From positions 1 through 64,000 of the forward strand of contig NZ_CP134399.1 of assembly GCF_002968295.1 (NCBI RefSeq): a DNA stretch of 64,000 nt. The letters run 5' to 3'. Position 1 is the first letter of the stretch. The number at the start of each line of letters is the position of its first letter. This stretch comes from Mycobacterium sp. ITM-2016-00317. GTDB lineage: Bacteria; Actinomycetota; Actinomycetes; Mycobacteriales; Mycobacteriaceae. A program made the position numbers and the translations under genes. Positions 42,918 through 51,800 of this stretch are shown here, in pieces. The notes under the pieces are model-generated. The model saw only the letters and a list, made by a program, of their open reading frames with translations. It did not search any database and had not been told where the DNA came from.

Positions 42918-43115
42918 TCAGGCCTTCTCGCGCAGCGTGGTCTTGGGATTCCTGGTGGCGTCGGCGGCGCGAACGTACTGACCGTCGACAGCGCTGCGGT
43001 AGCGCGGGCCGGATCCGCGGCTGGAGCCGGGGGATTCCCGCACGGAGGTCCTCGGATGGCGGGCTGCGGCCGCCCTGCTGATGTAGCGACCGGTGATCGC
43101 GCTGCGATAGGGCAT
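42918..43115 (-). CDS. 65-aa protein with an internally duplicated YRSA motif
   Basis: The two halves repeat each other: YRSAITGRYISRAAAARHPR and YRSAVDGQYVRAADATRNPK, each ending in T-x-x-RE. Small proteins with the YRSxxTGRxVxxxxAxxHPxTT pattern are common in bacteria but of unknown function. A GAGGAG site precedes the ATG. It sits between the metallopeptidase and the CBASS effector, nearly touching the latter, so it belongs to the operon. Confidence 0.7.
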   Translation of the reverse strand: MPYRSAITGRYISRAAAARHPRTSVRESPGSSRGSGPRYRSAVDGQYVRAADATRNPKTTLREKA

Positions 43116-43210
43116 GACGTCTCCTCTATGGAACGGAGGGCGTTGTGACCCTCTCAGGGGGGTCTGACGTCACATCTCCCGAAACGTTCGGGCTGGAGCC
43201 TTTCGCCTGT

Positions 43211-44245
43211 TCACGCGCAGTCCCGGCACAGTTCACTGCCGGGGTCGAACCGAGACGGGTGCAGGGTCAGAAAGCAGCTGGGGCACGTTCTGTCCTTCTG
43301 AGCGCGCGCGACGTGGCATCCGCAATGGCCCTGCGTGCACTGCGGTTCGCCGCATCGGCCACAGCGGTCGGCGACGGTGAACGAGTCGTCGCAGGTCTCG
43401 CACGTCCACCATCGCGCACTGCCGGCGCCGCCGGTGTGGGGCCGGGGGAGGGCCAGTGGCTTCCACCCGGCGTGGTCGGAGGCGAGCACGGCGACGAGGT
43501 AATTCGCATCGAACCACCGTGCCTGACCGTAGACGGTGTCGCTTCTCGCACCGTTGCGGTAGCACACGTACGTCTCATCGCGGGTGGCTCCGGAGCCGGG
43601 GTTTTTCAGTGCCGCGTCGATCAGCGGGGTGTGTGACTGGTCGGAGTTCTTCGCCGGCGGAATGAAACTCTTCGGGGCGGCGAAGCGCACCACGCCCACG
43701 CGGTCGAGGAGCACGACGACTCCGGCGCCCTGGAGATGCCGGGCAGCCCACACGCAGCACGCTTCCCTCGACGCCGACGAGTGCACGCTGTATAGATCGA
43801 CCACATCCTGTGCGGTCGGTCCGCGGGGGTCTATTCGGGTGCGCAGGTCGTCATCGGGGAGCAGGACACCGGCGGCGAACGCGTCGCAGGCCTCCTCCTC
43901 GAACAGGTCCGGGTTGCTGTATCCGAACACCGTGGTCCCGAGGGCGATGTCGGTCTGCTGCAGGTGGTGGCCGAGTTCGTGGAGCGCGGTGAACCCGCGG
44001 CGCGCGTACGACAGCGAGTTGGTTACGACGAGTGTCGGCGGGTTCGGCTGATAGCTGCCGGCGACCGAACACCCGGAGTTGTTCGACGACTCGTCGATCT
44101 CGATGACCGTGACGTCGTCCCAGTGCTCCAGTTCGCCAAGCGGATCCGTGCGCAAGCGGGCGACGGTGCCGGGGCGGATACGCTCGGCGACAGCCTCCAT
44201 CTGCTTGGCCTGTGCTTGCGCTTCTGTGGTGTACATCCCGCGCAT
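43211..44245 (-). CDS. ImmA/IrrE-type metallopeptidase with C-terminal zinc ribbons
   Basis: A 344-aa protein with the zinc-protease motif HELGHHLQQTD (His89, Glu90, His93) and a downstream FEEEACDAFAAGVLLP acid segment, the COG2856 pattern. The C-terminal ~70 residues are Cys-rich (CETC, CGRCG, CGCH, CPSC, CRDC), probably several zinc ribbons. ImmA/IrrE proteases typically cleave a partner XRE repressor; the XRE gene is directly upstream with TGATG overlap. Known CBASS regulation by the CapH/CapP pair uses the same logic, which makes this a likely trigger for the CBASS operon. Confidence 0.85.
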   Translation of the reverse strand: MRGMYTTEAQAQAKQMEAVAERIRPGTVARLRTDPLGELEHWDDVTVIEIDESSNNSGCSVAGSYQPNPPTLVVTNSLSYARRGFTALHELGHHLQQTDIALGTTVFGYSNPDLFEEEACDAFAAGVLLPDDDLRTRIDPRGPTAQDVVDLYSVHSSASREACCVWAARHLQGAGVVVLLDRVGVVRFAAPKSFIPPAKNSDQSHTPLIDAALKNPGSGATRDETYVCYRNGARSDTVYGQARWFDANYLVAVLASDHAGWKPLALPRPHTGGAGSARWWTCETCDDSFTVADRCGRCGEPQCTQGHCGCHVARAQKDRTCPSCFLTLHPSRFDPGSELCRDCA

Positions 44246-45204
44246 CACGGGACGTCGGAAGGTTCTGCCAGGACGCGGAACTGTGCCAAACGGGCATGCC
44301 AGTCGGGTTCCTGGCCGCCGGTCTGACGTGCTGCCCGAGCGAACATCTCGTAGCTGGCCGCCAAGCGGGCGTCTTCTTCTCGGCTGCCGGTGCGTTGTGC
44401 GCGCTCGCGCCAGACTTGGCGCCACCGAGGATGGTCTACCTCCTCGACGAATCGGGCCGGCAGCGGCTTTACGGCCCCAACAACGCGCGCCGCCTCGATG
44501 CCGGTGACACTCGCGATGGCGGAGGCGATCTCCGGGGACACCGGCCGCTTGCCCCGCAGAAGACTCATGACCGCCGGCTGGTCCAGGCCCAGCGGAGAAA
44601 GGGCAGACACGAGGGCCTCGAGATCGACGTTCTTACCGAGTATCGACGCCAGTGTGGGGACGGGTTGGCTATCGCCGTCGGGCGCGACGGGTAACGCCGG
44701 GCTTGACCGCAGCGCGGCGAGGTCGTCGCCGATCATGGCTCTGATTTCGATTGAGGTTTCGAAGGGGTGTGACGGGGCTCGGCCGCGGCGCACACCGTCG
44801 GGGAGGTTCGTCGAATCCGGATCGCGGACCCATGTCGACATGTTGTCTGGCAGCTGGTCGATGATCTCGTCGAGGACCCGCATCGGCAGTGTGGTGCTCA
44901 ATCCCGCCCAAAAGGTGGCGTCGGTGCCGAATGCGGTCGAGCTGGCATTGAGTACGAAGCATTCGGCGTCCTCGGCCGGCGGATCCACGGTGAGCGGAAC
45001 CACGTCTATTTCAGTCCCTTCGACGTAGCGAATGACGAACAGCCGGCGAACGTCGTTCCAGGACGCTCGCCAGACCTGTCCGGGGTGTATCGGGTGATCG
45101 CGGGTGTCGCCGAATCGCGCCCGGCGACCCGCAGCAGACAGTTGGGGGGCTGCCGCACGTCGAGCCAGCTCGAGGTAGTCCTGCACCGTGGCGCGCTTGC
45201 TCAC
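44245..45204 (-). CDS. XRE-type regulator with N-terminal PemK/SH3-like region
   Basis: A 319-aa protein. The N-terminal third (HPGQVWRASWNDVRRLFVIR, then GTEIDVVPLTVDP) resembles the barrel of PemK/MazF-like proteins, without evidence of nuclease activity. The C-terminal part has a Cro/CI-like helix-turn-helix (LDQPAVMSLLRGKRPVSPEI). GTG at 45204 is chosen because GGAGG lies upstream; an upstream ATG at 45297 overlaps the sigma gene end. Its stop overlaps the metallopeptidase start, so the two are a translational pair. Confidence 0.75.
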   Translation of the reverse strand: MSKRATVQDYLELARRAAAPQLSAAGRRARFGDTRDHPIHPGQVWRASWNDVRRLFVIRYVEGTEIDVVPLTVDPPAEDAECFVLNASSTAFGTDATFWAGLSTTLPMRVLDEIIDQLPDNMSTWVRDPDSTNLPDGVRRGRAPSHPFETSIEIRAMIGDDLAALRSSPALPVAPDGDSQPVPTLASILGKNVDLEALVSALSPLGLDQPAVMSLLRGKRPVSPEIASAIASVTGIEAARVVGAVKPLPARFVEEVDHPRWRQVWRERAQRTGSREEDARLAASYEMFARAARQTGGQEPDWHARLAQFRVLAEPSDVP

Positions 45205-45277
45205 GTGCTTCCTCCGTTCCGCGTCTGCAGGGAGTGGGTGGTCCCCGGTAGTCGAGTCTGACGACACGTCTGCTTGG

Positions 45278-46344
45278 TCATCCGGTACCGGATACACCGC
45301 CGCATAGAGTCACCACCTCCCGGACGACCTCCTCGGCATCCCCACTGGTGCCCGCTAGCTCGCGAATCTTCGCCTTCAGTCTGGCTGTGAAGGCGGCGCA
45401 CTGCGTACGGCCCTTCCCGAGTTTGAGCCGGACAGCGGCACTGTCGTGCAGGATTGGCACGATCTCGCGTTCGTTCTCCGTGAGCCGGCGATTTCGGCTG
45501 CGGCGGTCGCGACGTCCAACGCAACTTCATCGGCGATGAGGGTCTCCTCGGGGTCGGCCGTGGTAGCCGCGACATCGATCGGGTGGTCGTCGTCATCGAT
45601 GGACGCGACGACGGGGTCCAGAGCGGCTGCGAAACGATCGGCGAATACGGCGACGAGCTGTGCGATTTCCACGCTGCCCCCGGCCCTGGTCAGCACCGCG
45701 TTGATGATCGCGACAAGCGAGTCGCGGTCGGCGAGCGGCGCACGCCGCGTCGGGCTGGACCACTTCGGTACCCGGACCTCGCGCACGCTCCACGCGGCGG
45801 CGGTGAGGTCGGCGATGCTGCCAGTCCACGGTGCAGCGTCGCCGCTGGCGATTCGCCATCGGCCTCCACCGGCTTCGCCGGGTGCAACGCGTTCAAACTC
45901 CGGAGCGGCACCGAGCACTTTCTCCAAGGTGCGACGGATGTGCCCCGTACCGGTTTCTCGGGCGCGGTCGATCAGCCAGTTTCTGATCGAAATTCGCAGT
46001 AGCTTGGCGAGGGAATCGTCATCGGTTGCCTGGCTGAGCAGTGACGCTGTGAGGGGCTTTATACGGTCGACGAGGAAGTCTTGCACGACGTCTTCGGACT
46101 CCAGATGCGTCAGCGGGCGGAATCGACGCAGTTCTTCTCGCAGGAGCTTTTCGATCAGGGCGAGGCATTCTTTACCGAGATGCCCGGCGTGCTGTAGTTC
46201 GTCGAAGGTTGATATGACGCCGCCCTCCCCGTTATTGGCCAGATCAGTTGTAGCACTCGCCAGCGACGGTTCAGCTATTGTCAGTAGGTCACCGCGGACG
46301 TCGTTCACCTCGTTGCCCCGATCAGGCAACCACGGCGACACCAT
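45278..46344 (-). pseudogene. Sigma-70-like factor, apparent frameshift before region 4
   Basis: The first part reads as sigma region 2 (SEDVVQDFLVDRIKPL, LLRISIRNWLIDRARETG, HIRRTLEKVL). Near 45481-45490 the frame ends usefully at AAAEIAG, and one frame over the protein continues LTENEREIVPILHDSAAVRL, LGKGRTQCAAFTARLKAKI and EEVVREVVTLC, as expected for a region 4-like end. One base appears to be missing. The gene heads the run sigma-XRE-metallopeptidase-YRSA-CBASS. Whether the break is real, a sequencing error or a recoding site is open. Confidence 0.7.
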
Positions 46345-46364
46345 GCCGGAGTAGTTTCGCCGGG

Positions 46365-47096
46365 GTGGTTGCTGATCTCGACGCCTACGAGCGACTCGGC
46401 GACCTCGATGCTCCCTTCGCCGTCTCCATAAAAGACGAACGACGCCAACGAGATCGACAGCGGCTACGCGACTCCATGCACTGCGAAGTGGCGCCGCTGA
46501 CTTACGAGCAGTACCGCACCGGGCAACCGTGTCCGGGGTGCGACCGTCCTTACGTCGACGCCCAACCGTTCGAGCCCAAAGGCACCATGTTCTTCTCGGA
46601 CTCCGAGCGTGCCCGCTATGACGCCGAGGAAGCTCGATTCAAAGAAGCACACCCGTCATGCGGGTCTCACCGCCACGGCGTCTCGGGTTCGCTCACGAAG
46701 CATTGCGGCAAATGTTGCCCGCCGCCACCACTGTCACCGGCGCGGCTCGACCAGCTCGCCTCCCTGTTGCGAACACCCACCCCCGACCACGAGCTGAGGG
46801 TGTGGCAGCTCCGGCTGTACTGCGGGCACACCGTCGAGCGCCGAGTGCACGCCAGCCACAAAACCGTCCACGCGGCCTTCACCGGATCGACAAGTTGCGT
46901 CGAATGTGGCTGCGACCCGGCAAAAATCATCGATGCTCGCGCTCTCGGTCAGGCGGCCTCGCCACCCGGACTTAACGCACGACCCACTGCTACTGCCGTA
47001 CGCAAGCCGACGAGGGCAGCACTAGAGAAACGGATCGCAGAACTCGAGGCGGAGGTGGCGCACCTGCAACTCAAGAGGGGCCCGGATCGGCGCTGA
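46365..47096 (+). CDS. Unrecognised Cys-rich protein with C-terminal coiled coil
   Basis: A 243-aa protein with repeated metal-binding-type pairs: CPGCDRPY, CGKCCPPPP, LYCGHTVERRVHASH and CVECGC. The C-terminus is a short basic coiled coil (LEKRIAELEAEVAHLQLKR). GTG 46365 is the likely start, 20 bases from the divergent sigma-factor start, so the two share one promoter region. Its end overlaps the convergent next gene by 26 bases. Function unknown. Confidence 0.6.
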   Translation: MVADLDAYERLGDLDAPFAVSIKDERRQRDRQRLRDSMHCEVAPLTYEQYRTGQPCPGCDRPYVDAQPFEPKGTMFFSDSERARYDAEEARFKEAHPSCGSHRHGVSGSLTKHCGKCCPPPPLSPARLDQLASLLRTPTPDHELRVWQLRLYCGHTVERRVHASHKTVHAAFTGSTSCVECGCDPAKIIDARALGQAASPPGLNARPTATAVRKPTRAALEKRIAELEAEVAHLQLKRGPDRR

Positions 47097-47904
47097 TCGC
47101 GAGACGAATTCCGCACGTCGGACAATATTCGACACCGCTCCCGAGGACGGTGCTGATTTCGTCGAGTTTGTCGAGATGGTGCGTGCAGGCCTGCCTGCGC
47201 AGGTGGTCGCGGATCGTGGTGACGACGAACTGGGCGCGTTGGGCGGGGGTGGTGCCGTAACCGTCGGCGTAGATGGTGCCGGAGGCGATGATGTCTCCGC
47301 GCTCCAGGTTGACCTGCCGGTAGCGGGTGGTGCCGCCGTCATCCTGACCCTCGACTGTCCGCATGCTCTGCCCGGTGGGGTGTAGGTCAATTTCGAGGTC
47401 CCAATCGCCGCCGCGTTCGCGAAAGTAGAAGCTGTGTCCGTCAACAGTGCCGTACCACTGTTCGGGTGCCCAACCACCGTGGCTATGGACGACGACGCCC
47501 GGGTGGCGGGCAAGCCAGTCTTGCAGTTGCTGCTCAGCAGCCTCGTCGGCAGCGCGGATGTGGAGACCTTCCGGGGATTGCCAATACTCATCAATCCCGT
47601 TGAGCAACTGCTGAACTGACTCCCGCCGTTGGTCACGCGTACGCGCGCAAGTGCAGTCGAAGCCAAAGTCGTGCAGATCGGTGTTGGGCAGTAGCGGGTG
47701 ACAGGAACAGCGGCACAGCTCACCGGTCTCGATATCGGGCCACTCGGTCAACGCTGACAGCACCGCCGCTGCCACGCCCGCAGGATCCGCAACGCCCCGC
47801 ACGGTGAGCACCTCCTCCAAGTAGGCGCCGTAGCGTGAACGCGCGTGAGCCCGAGCATGCTCGCGCTGCTCGGCCGTCGTCAGCGGGCCTAAGTCGTCGG
47901 TCAC
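47071..47904 (-). CDS. Unrecognised 277-aa protein with Cys clusters
   Basis: N-terminal helical part (TTAEQREHARAHARSRYGAY), a cluster CRCSCHPLL...DCTCARTRD near residue 65-90, a beta-rich middle (WYGTVDGHSFYFRERGGDWD, YRQVNLERGDIIASGTIY) and a final C-x-H...CPTCG pair that could hold zinc. I do not recognise a family. GTG start at 47904; isolated on the minus strand, convergent with the previous gene. Confidence 0.6.
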   Translation of the reverse strand: MTDDLGPLTTAEQREHARAHARSRYGAYLEEVLTVRGVADPAGVAAAVLSALTEWPDIETGELCRCSCHPLLPNTDLHDFGFDCTCARTRDQRRESVQQLLNGIDEYWQSPEGLHIRAADEAAEQQLQDWLARHPGVVVHSHGGWAPEQWYGTVDGHSFYFRERGGDWDLEIDLHPTGQSMRTVEGQDDGGTTRYRQVNLERGDIIASGTIYADGYGTTPAQRAQFVVTTIRDHLRRQACTHHLDKLDEISTVLGSGVEYCPTCGIRLAISADPGPS

Positions 47905-48088
47905 AAGACATCAGGATGACACCACAGCGGTTCTGGTGTCGCGCGCTTTCCGAGCAGTTACGCCCCGGGGTGAAGAGATGCGCCGCCACACGTTGCGTGG
48001 CAGGGAGGCGGCGAAAGGTCTTGCCAGTCTCGCTGCGGGGTGAGATTCTGTACGACTTTGCTCTATCCCGCCGACTCCAGCTGAAGCG

Positions 48089-49483
48089 ATGACTGTCACC
48101 GATAACGCAACCCTCACAACGCCCGTCGACGCGGCGGCCGAACGCGGCACCGACCCGCGGCCGATCACGGATCTCGGCGCTTACCTTAACGAGCTGCCCG
48201 ACGACACCCGCGCGGGGCTGCGGGCACTCGGGGAACTGCTCGTCGGGGTGACGCAGCGGCCGGCGCGGGCGGAATCGGCCGACCGGTTCACCGCGCGCTG
48301 TCTCGGCGCGGCCGACGGTGAACTCCTAATCGATGAGGACCGCGACCTCAATCCGGTGTCGCGGCTAACCACCGCGGTCGCGCTCGCCGAGTGGATCACC
48401 GCGCACGCCGAAATGGTGCAGATCGGGCCGGGTGAGTACTCACAGCCACCCAAATGGACCCAGACAAAGATCGGCGACCAGACCTACCGCCATCCTCAAT
48501 GCTTGCGGGCCCACTTCCCGGCCGGCACGCTGCTGCTTAACACCGGCTGTGTCATCGGTATCGAGGCGAGGCAGACGGTGATGCGTTCCCCGGAAGTCAG
48601 CGCCTTCGCCAGGCCTGAGCACCAGGATGCTGTGCGTGCGGTGCTGGATCGGTTGGCTGAGCGCGCTAACGAGCTCAACCCCTACCGCGGACGAGCGCTG
48701 CGCGCCAGCTACACCGGCGGCCTTCACCTGACAGTCACTTCGCTGCCGGCCACCGTGACCCGCGCCACCGTGATCGTTGATGAGCAGGTGTGGCGCGAGA
48801 TCGACCTCGGCGTGGCCGCGGTGCGGGACCGCTACGAGTTACTCAACATCCACGGGCTTGGTGCCCGCCGTGGAGTGCTGTTGTGCGGGCCGCCGGGGAC
48901 CGGCAAGTCCGCCGTCTCAGCGGTGGTCGCCGCCGAAGTCGTCGGCGAGTTCACCGTGATCTACGTCGAAGCCAAAGCCGGTGAACAACTCTTGAGCTCT
49001 GTGGTCCAGGAAGCTCAGCGCCTCGGTGGTCCGATCCTGCTAATCCTCGAAGACGTTGATCTGTGGTGCCGCGACCGCAACACCGGAGGAGGTGGGCTCT
49101 CAGAACTGTTGCAGGCCATGGACATCGCACCCGACGCCCGCATCCTGACGCTGGCGTCCACCAACGACCCGAACACCCTGGACAAGGCCGCGATCCGCAC
49201 TGGCCGCTTCGACGCCATCGTCGACGTCGGCTACCCCACCCGCGCCGACGCCGCCCGCATCCTCACCGCCCTGCTGACCGGCCTGCCCGGCGCCGACACC
49301 GTCGACACCGACGCGGTGGCCGCCGCGCTCCCCGAGCACACGAGCGGCAGCGACCTCCGCGAGATCGTGCGCCGCGCCGTCCTCGCCGCCGACGACACCG
49401 GCCTCCTCACCACCTCGGCACTGCTGGCAGAGGTGGGCAGCGGCCGCTACCGCGCCACCCCCACCGAAGGGATGTACCTATGA
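48089..49483 (+). CDS. AAA+ ATPase
   Basis: A 464-aa protein: an unrecognised N-terminal domain of about 245 residues, then a classical AAA+ module with Walker A GPPGTGKSA (about residue 268), Walker B ILLILEDVDLW (about 312), sensor-1 ILTLASTNDP, the arginine-finger segment IRTGRFDAIVDVGYP and a C-terminal lid (TSGSDLREIVRRAV). It resembles FtsH/p97-like AAA cores without a protease domain. The stop overlaps the ATG of the next gene, so the two are translated together. Confidence 0.85.
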   Translation: MTVTDNATLTTPVDAAAERGTDPRPITDLGAYLNELPDDTRAGLRALGELLVGVTQRPARAESADRFTARCLGAADGELLIDEDRDLNPVSRLTTAVALAEWITAHAEMVQIGPGEYSQPPKWTQTKIGDQTYRHPQCLRAHFPAGTLLLNTGCVIGIEARQTVMRSPEVSAFARPEHQDAVRAVLDRLAERANELNPYRGRALRASYTGGLHLTVTSLPATVTRATVIVDEQVWREIDLGVAAVRDRYELLNIHGLGARRGVLLCGPPGTGKSAVSAVVAAEVVGEFTVIYVEAKAGEQLLSSVVQEAQRLGGPILLILEDVDLWCRDRNTGGGGLSELLQAMDIAPDARILTLASTNDPNTLDKAAIRTGRFDAIVDVGYPTRADAARILTALLTGLPGADTVDTDAVAAALPEHTSGSDLREIVRRAVLAADDTGLLTTSALLAEVGSGRYRATPTEGMYL

Positions 49484-50145
49484 CCACCCACGGTGACGAC
49501 ATCCCGGACCTGGGCGACGCCGAGAACATCCTTTGGCGCGCCGCCGAATCCGACATCACCGCCATGAGCGAGGCGCTCCACAACGGCACCGCCACACCCG
49601 AGGACGTCGACGCCACCTTCGCCCGCTTGGCAGCCCTCGACATCGACCCACACAAGCACCGCAACGCCATTCGCATCCCACCCGACGCCGGTGAACACGA
49701 AGCCGCGATCGAGGCCATTCTGCAACGCATCCCCGACGGTCACGGCCGGTATATCAGTGTCGACGCCGGCTGGTACCCCCTCGTCATCGCCACCGACGCA
49801 CAACTCACCCGACTCGACCCCCACTACCAGGTGCTCCAGATCAAGGAGAAGTTCGGCACCCTGCGCTACTACTGCCAGGCCAGCGGCGAGGATCCCGATC
49901 CTAGGCTGCTCGACGCCATGGACGCCATCACCGACGACGCCGAACGCGCCTCCGCCACCATCTGCGAACGATGCGGACAACCTGGCACCCTGCACCAGAA
50001 CAGCCGCATCCGCGTCAAAACCCTCTGCACCACCTGCGCCAACCAGATCGAGTACACCCCACAGCCCCGAGCGGTGACGCGCACGACGCGACGTGAAGCT
50101 TCTGGCTCCTGCAACGGAGACTGCGCAGCTCTGACCGACAGGTGA
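49480..50145 (+). CDS. Unrecognised 221-aa partner of the AAA+ ATPase
   Basis: Starts at ATG overlapping the ATPase stop (ATGA). The N-terminal half is acidic and helical; the C-terminal half reads GWYPLVIATDAQLTRLDPHY, IKEKFGTLRYYCQAS and then a zinc-ribbon-like CERCGQPG...CTTCANQ. Proteins with the KFGTLRYY pattern are frequent in actinobacterial mobile DNA; function unknown. Confidence 0.7.
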   Translation: MTTHGDDIPDLGDAENILWRAAESDITAMSEALHNGTATPEDVDATFARLAALDIDPHKHRNAIRIPPDAGEHEAAIEAILQRIPDGHGRYISVDAGWYPLVIATDAQLTRLDPHYQVLQIKEKFGTLRYYCQASGEDPDPRLLDAMDAITDDAERASATICERCGQPGTLHQNSRIRVKTLCTTCANQIEYTPQPRAVTRTTRREASGSCNGDCAALTDR

Positions 50146-50217
50146 GCAAAACCCGCTCGTCAGACTCGTTCGCCAGCGGTACCGTCGGCTCTCCCTATTG
50201 CCTCACGGAGGTGTGTT

Positions 50218-50391
50218 GTGGCACAACGAAAATTTAAGAAGGTGGTCGTGTCGGACGAGGCCCTCAGGAACGCTGGTCGCCGCGCCACGAAAGCTTCGGC
50301 CAAGCTGGCAGGCAGGGTGGTCCCGGCCGACCATCGTCGTAGTGCAGCCGTCAAGGCATATCTCGCCAGACAGCAACCGGGGCAGCGCTGA
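50218..50391 (+). CDS. 57-aa basic small protein
   Basis: MAQRKFKKVVVSDEALRNAG followed by an Arg/Ala/Lys-rich helix and a Gln-rich end. GTG start with a well-placed GGAGG seven bases upstream supports translation. No family recognised; the basic composition suggests nucleic-acid contact. Confidence 0.5.
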   Translation: MAQRKFKKVVVSDEALRNAGRRATKASAKLAGRVVPADHRRSAAVKAYLARQQPGQR

Positions 50392-50455
50392 GCTCGGAGA
50401 GCTGTCGGTCCTGGCCGGTACGGTCCCGAGGCGGGCACTTGGGAAAGGAGCGCGG

Positions 50456-50698
50456 ATGGGTGATGACTGGATCGCCGCGCGCCGGTTGGTGTCGGCACTT
50501 CGTTGCGGTGCCGTGGACAACTTCGTCGCTATCGTCGACGAGACAGACACTGCTGGACGGCGGAAAGCGGTGGCGCTGGCATCAGTCGGCGAAGTGCCTG
50601 CGACCGCCCACCAGGTACACGGACCAGCAGCCCAAGATTTCCTGAACCAGCGATTGGCAGCTGTGCTCGACCGACGTCGGCAGATAGGTGAAACTTGA
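50456..50698 (+). CDS. 80-aa small protein of unknown function
   Basis: MGDDWIAARRLVSALRCGAV and a compact alpha/beta remainder (VAIVDETDTAGRRKAVALAS). ATG preceded by AAAGGAG. It follows the 57-aa ORF on the same strand after 64 bases and may share its transcript. Not recognised. Confidence 0.5.
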   Translation: MGDDWIAARRLVSALRCGAVDNFVAIVDETDTAGRRKAVALASVGEVPATAHQVHGPAAQDFLNQRLAAVLDRRRQIGET

Positions 50699-50736
50699 CG
50701 TGAATCCCCAGTGCTATTGGATCGAGTGCTTCAGCG

Positions 50737-51069
50737 TTGCCCGTGGCCGTTGATCTTCGAGAACTGACGCTGTTCGTCAGCGACGTCGATGCGACCGCGC
50801 GCTTTTTCGAAGCGATCGGATTGGCGTTGTTCTGCATCGAGGGGGCGGAATATCCGCGCCACTACGACGGCGAACTGGGGCTGCAGCTGTGGCCGGCGAC
50901 CGCGCGCGGCCCGGTGAGCTCTGTGCAACTCGGCTTCGTGGTCGAGGATTCTTCGGCCACCGTGAGGCGGCTTGACGCCGTTGGAGCGTCGTGGACCTGC
51001 GACCTGCCAAACTTCGTGCGCACCTCGGACCCCGAGGGCAACAAGATCACCTTGACGCAGCGCCGATGA
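50737..51069 (+). CDS. VOC (glyoxalase/bleomycin-resistance) family protein
   Basis: A 110-aa single-domain member of the vicinal oxygen chelate superfamily: LRELTLFVSDVDATARFFEA at the N-terminus and TSDPEGNKITLTQ at the C-terminus. The family includes glyoxalases, dioxygenases and antibiotic-binding proteins; the substrate cannot be inferred. The start is TTG 50737 or GTG 50743. Confidence 0.8.
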   Translation: MPVAVDLRELTLFVSDVDATARFFEAIGLALFCIEGAEYPRHYDGELGLQLWPATARGPVSSVQLGFVVEDSSATVRRLDAVGASWTCDLPNFVRTSDPEGNKITLTQRR

Positions 51070-51140
51070 CGTAACGACCCGACAATGTCGGCCCGCTGTG
51101 GTTACCTACCCACCGACCGTCGTCTGTAGGGAGAGCCCGA

Positions 51141-51800
51141 ATGGCAGCATTCGAATACACACAGTGGCGTCATCGGTGGCCCGAAGTGGTTGTGCAGCGC
51201 CGTACCGACGAGGCCGTCGAACTGTTAACGCGTTACTACGCCGTCACCGCTGCCGGACGACCGGCCTATTCAGGATCGCAATTCGAGGCAATGGCCGCGC
51301 TGAACAGCGATCCCAATTTGATTGGACCCGCGGACTTCACCGCCGCCTCGATGCTCAGCGTGAACATCCCTGCCCAAGCGGCGATCCGCCTCCTGAGCCG
51401 CGACGCCAACGAGATCACCGCTCTGCTACACCAAATCCCGGTGGACGTCGACATCATCACCATTGACCCCAACGACCTTGTGCCCGGTGGGCCTGCCAGC
51501 CTGCTGTGGCAATTGCTCCGCCGAGGCAACGACGGAATGGGCAGAACCCGGACCAGCAAGCTCATCGCAGCCAAACGTCCACGGCTTATACCCATCTGGG
51601 ACAGCTTCGTCGAGCAGGCCACCGGACTGGACACCTCTGACTATTGGCGACAGTTCCAAGCGGTCCTCGCCGCCGACGATCGCGCGATATGGACCTGGTT
51701 GACTCAGATCCGCAGCGCTGTCCCGAATGTGCCTGCTGCGGTGTCGAATCTGCGGATCCTTGACGTGCTGCTGTGGATGACGGTCGATCAGCAGCGGTGA
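51141..51800 (+). CDS. DUF6308-like protein
   Basis: A 219-aa protein with YSGSQFEAMAALNSDPNLIG, FTAASMLSVNIPAQAAIRLL, PGGPASLLWQLLRR, RTRTSKLIAAKRPRLIPIWD and a C-terminal LRILDVLLWM. This order of segments matches my recollection of the DUF6308 family, found mainly in actinobacteria and of unknown function. ATG start with TAGGGAGAG upstream. Confidence 0.65.
   Translation: MAAFEYTQWRHRWPEVVVQRRTDEAVELLTRYYAVTAAGRPAYSGSQFEAMAALNSDPNLIGPADFTAASMLSVNIPAQAAIRLLSRDANEITALLHQIPVDVDIITIDPNDLVPGGPASLLWQLLRRGNDGMGRTRTSKLIAAKRPRLIPIWDSFVEQATGLDTSDYWRQFQAVLAADDRAIWTWLTQIRSAVPNVPAAVSNLRILDVLLWMTVDQQR

Noticed and set aside
44245..45204. XRE protein plus metallopeptidase as a PemK/MazF toxin-antitoxin pair
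   Set aside because: The barrel-like N-terminus lacks recognisable toxin catalytic residues and the protein is far too long; the regulator-protease reading fits better.
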